A stretch of 11,402 nucleotides of DNA from Lachnospiraceae bacterium. Its GTDB lineage: Bacteria; Bacillota; Clostridia; Lachnospirales; Lachnospiraceae. The notes beneath the pieces were generated by a model, which was not told where the DNA came from, ran no database searches, and saw nothing but the letters and a program-made list of their open reading frames with translations. This document shows positions 1 to 4,713 of the stretch, in pieces. Both the position numbers and the translations under genes were made by a program. Location of the stretch: positions 1 to 11,402 of the forward strand of contig JAFOYD010000215.1 in the NCBI GenBank assembly GCA_017391545.1. The letters are read 5' to 3'. Numbering within the stretch: the first letter of the stretch is position 1; the number at the start of each line of letters is the position of its first letter.

Positions 1-584
1 ATGCAATCGATACGTCTGCTACATCAAAGACGGATATTTCTCTGAAGGACGCTTATCGTATGATGGGAGAGGAACTCAAAGCTGCTTCAAGTGTCGGTGC
101 TGATGTTGAAGCTTCTGTTCTTCAGAAGGGTGATGGTGTATTTGAAATCACTCAGGGTAAGGTTGAAATCGCCAACGAGTTATCATTCGCACTTCATGTA
201 GGCGCTGATGCTGACATGACCAACAAGATCAGTGTAGGTATCAAGACAATGTCTTCTGCAGGTCTTGGTGTAAAGAACCTCAACGTAGCTGATGACAGTG
301 GAAAGGCTGCTACATATGCTATTGACGCGATTTCTGACGCAATTGAGACTGTTTCTAAGCAGCGTTCACTTCTCGGTGCCGTACAGAACAGATTAGAGCA
401 CACCATCAACAACCTGGATAACGTTGCTGAGAATACAACATCAGCTGAGAGCCAGATTCGTGATACAGATATGGCTACAGAGATGGTTAAATACTCTAAT
501 GCGAACATTCTTGCACAGGCAGGACAGTCAATGCTCGCACAGGCTAACCAGTCTAACCAGGGTGTACTTTCAATCTTAGGATAA
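1..584 (+). CDS. fliC: Flagellin, C-terminal part (5' end outside window)
   Basis: This is the structural subunit of the flagellar filament, exported through the flagellar type III apparatus and polymerised outside the cell. The reading frame is open from the window edge (first full codon at position 3), so the N-terminal D0/D1 helices and part of the central domain are missing. About 193 residues are visible. The end carries the classic flagellin D1/D0 C-terminal helix: LLGAVQNRLEHTINNLDNV, then AENTTSAESQIRDTDMA, then a Q/A/N-rich tail that includes QAGQSMLAQANQ and ends in SILG. The LHVGADADM stretch before it resembles Lachnospiraceae flagellins. The internal ATG codons near 60 are not starts, because coding-quality sequence continues upstream of them. 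A terminator lies about 58 nt after the stop, followed by a glycosyltransferase that may modify this protein. Such genomes often hold several flagellins, so the symbol is generic. Confidence 0.96.
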   Translation, partial: AIDTSATSKTDISLKDAYRMMGEELKAASSVGADVEASVLQKGDGVFEITQGKVEIANELSFALHVGADADMTNKISVGIKTMSSAGLGVKNLNVADDSGKAATYAIDAISDAIETVSKQRSLLGAVQNRLEHTINNLDNVAENTTSAESQIRDTDMATEMVKYSNANILAQAGQSMLAQANQSNQGVLSILG

Positions 585-600
585 GATTTTCTTAGGATAA
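574..600 (+). repeat. 11-nt direct repeat at the flagellin stop
   Basis: TCTTAGGATAA occurs at 574-584, where it encodes the last residues and the stop codon of flagellin, and again at 590-600 just downstream. The two copies start 16 nt apart. It looks like a small local duplication of the 3' end of the gene. No function is evident. Confidence 0.5.
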
Positions 601-613
601 TAGGCTAATCGCT

Positions 614-665
614 TAAAAAAGACATACCATAATAAAGCAAGAGCCGCCTTTCGGGGCGGCTTTTG
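614..665 (+). repeat. 52-nt terminator-containing repeat, copy 1
   Basis: This segment matches 1743-1794 at 49 of 52 positions without gaps; the differences are at 636, 641 and 652. It consists of an A-run, the conserved block GACATACCATAATAA, and a GC-rich hairpin with a T-run. Identity outside the hairpin shows common descent rather than two independently evolved terminators. Confidence 0.9.
642..664 (+). terminator. Rho-independent terminator after flagellin
   Basis: The stem AGCCGCC (642-648) pairs perfectly with GGCGGCT (655-661) around a 6-nt loop and runs into TTTT. Flanking A and T bases extend the stem, with a G-U pair at 641/662. The T-run is only four long before a G, so termination may be incomplete. 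That fits a glycosyltransferase start 25 nt downstream with no room for a separate promoter. Confidence 0.85.
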
Positions 666-689
666 TGGTCCAAAATAAAGGGGGATTCT

Positions 690-1745
690 ATGTCAAAGAT
701 ACCTGTTTCGGTTTGTATCATAGCAAAAAATGAAGAAAAATATATTGAGGAGTGTCTAAAACGGCTTGTTCCTTACGGCATGGAAATCGTCGTGACGGAC
801 ACAGGATCGACCGATCGGACACGGGAAATCGCACAGAAATACGCAGACAAAGTGCTTGATTTTGCATGGATTGAGGATTTTAGCGCCGCACGCAATTTTT
901 GTGCTGCCAATGCATCCAATGATTGGATTCTGGTGCTTGACTGTGACGAATATGTTACGAATATTGATGTGTCAGCATTTATTAAATGCCTCAAATCCTT
1001 TCCAAAGAATACGGGGGCATTGCGCTTACAGAATCTGATCTTTATGTCGAGTGGGGAGAAAGGGTATTCCAGTGATGACATTCCGCGACTTTACAATAAA
1101 AAGTATTTCACGTTTCAGCAGCCGGTGCACGAACAGCTTGTGCCGGCCGATGCGCTGCAGGAACCAGTTGCGCTACAGTGCTTTCTGATACCGATGGAGG
1201 CGATTCATTACGGTTATGCCCTGCCACCGGAGGAAATGCGGCAAAAGCAGGAGCGCAACTTGAGACTGTTACATCATCAGCTTTCCGAACAGGGGGAAAG
1301 TGCGTATCTTTGTTTCCAGATCGGACAGTCTGAGCTTGTGCTGGAACATTACGAGAAGGCGATTATCTATTATGAGAAGGGACTTGCTTTTGATGAGCCG
1401 CGGAATTTGACATATGTTCAGACCATGATTGAGGGCTTGGCAAAAGCATATGTCTGTGTCGGGCGCCGCAGTGACGCACTTGCACTGATGGAGCGTTATG
1501 AGTTGGAGTGTGACAGCGCCAAGTATGCGTATTTTCATGCAAATGTGCTGATGGATAACAACGAGCCATTAAAAGCACTCATTAAATATGTCAAAGTGAC
1601 GACGCTGCCCGATGCGGCAAGCTATGAGAAGATTAACAGCTATCGTCACATTATTGAACTGTATCATCAATATGGTGAGTACGAGCTTGCCCGCTTTTTT
1701 GAGCAAAAATATGCAGAGTGCCTGCAGGAACGGGATCGATTATAA
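690..1745 (+). CDS. Family 2 glycosyltransferase with C-terminal TPR-like region; candidate flagellin glycosyltransferase
   Basis: This is a predicted cytoplasmic GT-A fold enzyme of 351 residues that transfers a sugar from a nucleotide-sugar donor. The N-terminus VSVCIIAKNEEKYIEECL is the typical GT2 opening. DTGSTDRT (37-44) forms part of the nucleotide-binding site, FSAARN (64-69) follows, and LDCDE (83-87) supplies the DxD-type metal ligand (D84, D86). PVHEQ (145-149) matches the conserved His-Glu region of this SunS/WaaE-like subgroup. Residues from about 205 onward are helical, tyrosine- and alanine-rich, and TPR-like. The start is the ATG at 690, with AAAGGGGG ending 5-6 nt upstream; an earlier in-frame TTG at 663 lies inside the terminator and is rejected. 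The stop codon is the first triplet of repeat copy 2. Position directly behind flagellin suggests protein O-glycosylation of the filament, but the acceptor is inference and the sugar unknown. Confidence 0.9.
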   Translation: MSKIPVSVCIIAKNEEKYIEECLKRLVPYGMEIVVTDTGSTDRTREIAQKYADKVLDFAWIEDFSAARNFCAANASNDWILVLDCDEYVTNIDVSAFIKCLKSFPKNTGALRLQNLIFMSSGEKGYSSDDIPRLYNKKYFTFQQPVHEQLVPADALQEPVALQCFLIPMEAIHYGYALPPEEMRQKQERNLRLLHHQLSEQGESAYLCFQIGQSELVLEHYEKAIIYYEKGLAFDEPRNLTYVQTMIEGLAKAYVCVGRRSDALALMERYELECDSAKYAYFHANVLMDNNEPLKALIKYVKVTTLPDAASYEKINSYRHIIELYHQYGEYELARFFEQKYAECLQERDRL

Positions 1746-1794
1746 AAAAGACATACCATAATAACGCAAAAGCCGCCTTTGGGGGCGGCTTTTG
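1743..1794 (+). repeat. 52-nt terminator-containing repeat, copy 2
   Basis: This is the second copy of the 614-665 module, offset by exactly 1129 nt, with three substitutions (1765, 1770, 1781). Its first three bases are the TAA stop codon of the glycosyltransferase, so the duplication boundary coincides with the end of that coding region. The change at 1770 turns a G-U pair of copy 1 into an A-T pair and lengthens the perfect stem. Confidence 0.9.
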
Positions 1795-1795
1795 C
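1766..1795. terminator. Bidirectional terminator between convergent genes
   Basis: The 12-nt arm GCAAAAGCCGCC (1766-1777) pairs perfectly with 1784-1795 around a 6-nt loop. A-runs on one side and T-runs on the other give a U-tract for either direction. It sits between the glycosyltransferase (plus strand) and the Rpn-like gene (minus strand) and should end both transcripts. Confidence 0.88.
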
Positions 1796-1814
1796 CATGG
1801 ATAAAAACAGTATA

Positions 1815-2936
1815 TTATTTGGAAATATTGTTATCTCCATAAAGCTCCCTGTACTTTGCAAGCTCAGCGAGAAGATTTTCGTTGTCAGCAAGTTGCTTGG
1901 CAATGATGCTGTCTTTGTCAGCAAGTAGATTATCCTTGTCAGTAAGAGCTTTCTGGCTTTCAGCGAGCAGTTTATCCTTTTCAGCGAGTTGTTCTTTTGT
2001 ATCACTGAGTTGTTCTTTTGTATCATTGAGTTCAGCTTTGGTGTCATTGAGTTCAGCCTCAAGTGTGAGCTGTATGGTATTGCGGTCCATAATGGCAAGT
2101 GCTTCAGAATACATATAAATCAACTCCTTCGGATTTTTTCGGAATTCGGCAATCTCCTGATAGAGATCACGAAATTCAGGATAAAGAGTTATCAGGTTAA
2201 TAATGTCAGCAGGGTTGTCAGAGCTTAAGAAAGTAAGCCATGCATGTAGCCTGTTATCTATATTCTGAACTACTTTATGGAAAGTGTCAAGAGATACATA
2301 CATGGTGTGCCATAGCGTAGCTACTTCAGCCCCGCTGTCGTAGGTGGTCTGCTCCCTGTGTATATAGTATGGTGCCACTTTCTTGAAATTCAGGGAGCTT
2401 TGTTCCATTAGCACGATCTGATAGTAAGGGCGCAGATCCGTGTATGAAAACTCGTCGCCTTTTTCGGCTTTTAGTAGCGCATATTCTCGTGAAATAAAAT
2501 CAGCAGCATAACAGCAGCTTCTTTCACCGGGAAATAAAAGACCACGTTTCTGCATTTCGACATTGACACAGGAACCATCTGATAGTTCCACAAGAATATC
2601 CATAATAATGTATGAAGCATTTTCAGAAAGTCGTATGCCCTCATTTTCACGTACCTTTATGATATGTACCTGCTGTCCTAAAAGCTCAGAAAGAAAGCCT
2701 TCGAGACGCTTTGGGTGGTAGGTGGGTGAAAGGATTTTTTTGAAAAAAGGATCATAGGTGATCTTTAGCCCACGCTGTCCCTGGATAAATTCCAGAATGG
2801 TCTTGCGGTCATTTGGTGCAAAATTTTGAAAGCGATCGTAGGCATCAGGTTCGGATTTGATGAGAGACAGAGCTTCATCCTCTGGAATAGAATCGCCGAG
2901 GGCGTCAGATAAATTTAGATGTGTATTCAATTTCAT
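1815..2936 (-). CDS. Rpn-family recombination-promoting nuclease / PD-(D/E)XK 'transposase-like' protein with coiled-coil tail
   Basis: This 373-residue protein belongs to the Rpn/YhgA-like PD-(D/E)XK family, which is abundant in Lachnospiraceae and often labelled putative transposase. YDPFFKKIL (61-69) matches the conserved D-x-x-F-K motif. D113 in IMDILVEL and E127-M-Q129 in VNVEMQ form the D...ExQ nuclease core, with Gln in place of the usual Lys. Family members are linked to RecA-independent recombination and DNA cleavage; activity here is inferred. Residues from about 291 to 362 are nearly pure heptads (AELNDTK, EQLSDTK, EQLAEKD and similar), predicting a coiled coil for self-association. 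The ATG is preceded by TAAGGAG with only 1 nt between AGGAG and ATG; a TTG two codons later would sit at a better 7-nt spacing, so the true start may be codon 3. No terminal inverted repeats were found, so it is treated as a solitary accessory gene. Confidence 0.85.
   Translation of the reverse strand: MKLNTHLNLSDALGDSIPEDEALSLIKSEPDAYDRFQNFAPNDRKTILEFIQGQRGLKITYDPFFKKILSPTYHPKRLEGFLSELLGQQVHIIKVRENEGIRLSENASYIIMDILVELSDGSCVNVEMQKRGLLFPGERSCCYAADFISREYALLKAEKGDEFSYTDLRPYYQIVLMEQSSLNFKKVAPYYIHREQTTYDSGAEVATLWHTMYVSLDTFHKVVQNIDNRLHAWLTFLSSDNPADIINLITLYPEFRDLYQEIAEFRKNPKELIYMYSEALAIMDRNTIQLTLEAELNDTKAELNDTKEQLSDTKEQLAEKDKLLAESQKALTDKDNLLADKDSIIAKQLADNENLLAELAKYRELYGDNNISK
1986..2069 (-). repeat. 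21-bp tandem repeat coding for coiled-coil heptads
   Basis: Four consecutive 21-bp units begin at 1986, 2007, 2028 and 2049, each starting GAGTT on the plus strand. The first two units differ at one position, the third is more diverged and the fourth is degraded. Each unit encodes one heptad of the Rpn-like protein tail. Weaker 21-nt periodicity (TCAGCAAG / TCAGTAAG / TCAGCGAG) extends from about 1880 to 1985. Confidence 0.8.
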
Positions 2937-2973
2937 TCTCCTTAGTCAGTAATGTATTACCATGGCAGAACTT

Positions 2974-2982
2974 AGTATACCA
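2974..2982 (-). promoter_or_regulatory. Extended -10 promoter candidate for the Rpn-like gene
   Basis: On the minus strand this reads TGGTATACT, a TGN extended -10 joined to TATACT (5/6 match to TATAAT). No good -35 box lies 16-18 nt upstream, which fits an extended -10 promoter. The predicted start near 2967 would leave a leader of about 30 nt. Confidence 0.5.
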
Positions 2983-2984
2983 CA

Positions 2985-2995
2985 TTGAAATTCAA
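2985..2995. promoter_or_regulatory. Small palindrome in the divergent intergenic region, possible operator
   Basis: TTGAA-A-TTCAA is a perfect 5-bp inverted repeat around one base. It is nested inside a wider pair, CACATT (2981-2986) and AATGTG (2997-3002). It lies just upstream of the -10 candidate of the Rpn-like gene, where a regulator could block transcription. In an AT-rich region, chance remains possible. Confidence 0.3.
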
Positions 2996-3026
2996 AAATG
3001 TGCGAAATGTAAAAAATAGCACAAAA

Positions 3027-3055
3027 TTCAGATAAAAACAAAAAATATATACAAT
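3027..3055 (+). promoter_or_regulatory. Candidate promoter for the chemotaxis receptor gene
   Basis: TTCAGA (3027-3032), a 17-nt spacer and TACAAT (3050-3055) resemble a sigma-A promoter. An alternative pair is TTGAAA (3090-3095) with CATAAA (3113-3118). I did not find a convincing sigma-D/sigma-28 motif, which would be expected for a motility gene. The region is very AT-rich, so the call is weak. Confidence 0.35.
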
Positions 3056-3141
3056 ATGTCAGATATAAAGCTCAAAATACAGCAAATACTTGAAAACAAC
3101 TACCCGAAGTTTCATAAAAAAGAAAGAATGGGGATAAAAAG

Positions 3142-4554
3142 ATGAAGAAAAGTATCGGTAAAAAAGTAATATTTTTAATGGGTGGACTTGGTATTCTGCT
3201 GGTTTTGATTTGTTTCCTTAATCTGGCGGCACTGTCAAATATTGAAGGGTTCAATAATGATTTGGCAGAGACCTTCACACAATACAATCAGGCAGTTTTG
3301 TCAGGTGATGCCACCGCAATTGAATCAGCAAAGGAAAGCTATTTATACTATGTCGACCGAAGTAACATCCGCGTGTCAGGAACTGCAGTTTTTGATATTG
3401 TTTTGATTGTTTTCAGCTTTATATTGATGGTGATTATAACAGTCGTCGTGAAGATATCGATTGCAAATCCTGCCAAAAATGCAAATGCACAATTGACAGA
3501 AATTGTAGATAAAATTAAGAGTAATCATGGGGACTTAACGGAGCGAATCCAGACAAAATCAAACGATGAGATTGGACAGCTTGTATGGGGCATCAATGGA
3601 TTTATGGGGCAGCTTCAGAGCCTGATGCAGAAGCTGCAGGAAGTGTCTGCAAAAATGAGCCTGTCTGCCGATGCAGTGACCGGTCAGGTTGATGAATCCA
3701 ATCAGAGTGCTGTGAGCGTATCTGCTGTTACGCAGGAAATTGCTGCAAGTATGGAGGCAGTCGCTACGACACTTGAGGAGCTTTCACGAGGAAGTGAAGA
3801 GATTCTGCAAAAAGTACACACAATGGATCAGAGTGCTCACACTGGTTCGGCAAACATGCTGGATATCAGAAATCGTGCCAGAAATATGAAGACGAAGGCA
3901 GAGCAGAGCAAAAAGGATGCGATTGAAGTATTTCATCAGGTTGGCACATCGTTGCAACAGGCTGTTGGAGAGAGCAAGAGTGTTGAGCAGATCAATTCCC
4001 TTACCGGAAATATTCTGGATATCGCTAGCCAGACAAATCTTCTTGCCTTAAATGCATCCATAGAAGCTGCAAGAGCAGGTGAGGCAGGAAAGGGATTTGC
4101 AGTTGTCGCAGAGGAAATCCGATCCCTTGCAGATAACAGCCGTGAGACAGCAAGTAAAATTCAGAAAATCAGTGAACTGGTGACAGCAGCTGTCAACAAG
4201 CTGGCATCAGAGGCTTCCAAAATGCTTGAATTTGTGAATTCGGATGTTGTTCAGGATTATGACAATTTTGTCAATATTATTGTACAGTACGAGCAGGATG
4301 CAAATGAGATGAATGGTATCCTGACAGGCTTTGCAGAGCAGGTCGCTGCTATGGCCGGAACGATGGAAGTGATGAATCAGGGTATTGGAAATATTTCTGT
4401 GACGGTTGATGAGAGTGCAAGATCGATCTCTGGAGTGGCAGACGATTCCTCTCAGCTTGTAAATGCGATTACGCTGATTCAGGAGCAGGCTGAAGATAAC
4501 CGGGAGATTTCAAAGCAGTTAGCAGAAGAAGTGAAGCGCTTTGAAAAAGTGTAA
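3142..4554 (+). CDS. Methyl-accepting chemotaxis protein (short-sensor type)
   Basis: This 470-residue transmembrane chemoreceptor would signal to CheA/CheW at the inner face of the membrane. Transmembrane segment 1 spans about residues 9-31 and segment 2 about 82-104. Only about 50 residues lie between them, too few for a Cache or four-helix-bundle ligand domain. A HAMP-like linker follows (about 105-160), with DLTERI and DEIGQL typical of its second helix. Two long arms of the cytoplasmic coiled coil flank the highly conserved hairpin tip, IASQTNLLALNASIEAARAG (294-313) continuing through GKGFAVVAEEIRSLADNS. Gln/Glu pairs along the arms could be methylation sites. The C-terminus ends FEKV without a CheR-docking pentapeptide. 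The start has GGGGA 7 nt upstream. The ligand is unknown; sensing may occur in the membrane or cytoplasm. It is probably monocistronic, with its own terminator. Confidence 0.95.
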   Translation: MKKSIGKKVIFLMGGLGILLVLICFLNLAALSNIEGFNNDLAETFTQYNQAVLSGDATAIESAKESYLYYVDRSNIRVSGTAVFDIVLIVFSFILMVIITVVVKISIANPAKNANAQLTEIVDKIKSNHGDLTERIQTKSNDEIGQLVWGINGFMGQLQSLMQKLQEVSAKMSLSADAVTGQVDESNQSAVSVSAVTQEIAASMEAVATTLEELSRGSEEILQKVHTMDQSAHTGSANMLDIRNRARNMKTKAEQSKKDAIEVFHQVGTSLQQAVGESKSVEQINSLTGNILDIASQTNLLALNASIEAARAGEAGKGFAVVAEEIRSLADNSRETASKIQKISELVTAAVNKLASEASKMLEFVNSDVVQDYDNFVNIIVQYEQDANEMNGILTGFAEQVAAMAGTMEVMNQGIGNISVTVDESARSISGVADDSSQLVNAITLIQEQAEDNREISKQLAEEVKRFEKV

Positions 4555-4583
4555 AAAATAATAAAAAGCAGGTGTGAATGTGG

Positions 4584-4622
4584 AAAGCGTCCCGGAGGTC
4601 AAGAGATCAAAGGGGCGTTTTT
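4584..4622 (+). terminator. Rho-independent terminator after the chemoreceptor gene
   Basis: AAAGCGTCCC (4584-4593) pairs with GGGGCGTTTT (4612-4621) as a 10-bp stem with two G-U pairs and an 18-nt loop, followed by a T-run. It separates the chemoreceptor gene from the dnaE promoter immediately downstream. Confidence 0.7.
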
Positions 4623-4639
4623 CTATTGGCATGAAAAGG

Positions 4640-4668
4640 TTGAAAATCCCCCCTCTCACTGATATACT
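4640..4668 (+). promoter_or_regulatory. Sigma-A promoter of dnaE
   Basis: TTGAAA (4640-4645), a spacer of exactly 17 nt and TATACT (4663-4668) match the housekeeping consensus at 5/6 in each box. Transcription would begin near 4675, giving a leader of about 40 nt before the dnaE ATG. The AAGGAG at 4671-4676 therefore falls at the transcription start and has no start codon behind it, so it is probably not a ribosome binding site. Confidence 0.72.
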
Positions 4669-4713
4669 AAAAGGAGTAATAAGATAGTAATTAGATCGAT
4701 CGTGAGGTACAAC

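Noticed and set aside
663..689. TTG at 663 as an upstream start of the glycosyltransferase
   Set aside because: It lies in the T-run of the flagellin terminator and has no ribosome binding site; the ATG at 690 has one and gives the canonical GT2 N-terminus.
1880..2069. Tandem repeats as a CRISPR array
   Set aside because: Units are contiguous 21-mers without spacers, in frame with and explained by coiled-coil heptads.
1815..2936. Rpn-like gene as the transposase of an intact insertion sequence
   Set aside because: No terminal inverted repeats or target-site duplication could be seen around it, and Rpn-family genes are usually solitary.
3060..3141. Sigma-D/sigma-28 motility promoter before the chemoreceptor gene
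   Set aside because: A TAAA at 3066 and a CCGAAG at 3104 are present but not at the required spacing of about 15 nt.
4671..4700. AAGGAG at 4671 as a ribosome binding site for a small leader peptide
   Set aside because: No ATG, GTG or TTG lies at a suitable distance, and the site coincides with the predicted transcription start of dnaE.
4702..4713. GTG at 4702 as the dnaE start
   Set aside because: No ribosome binding site at a usable distance; the ATG at 4714 has GAGGT 5 nt upstream and gives the conserved DnaE N-terminus.
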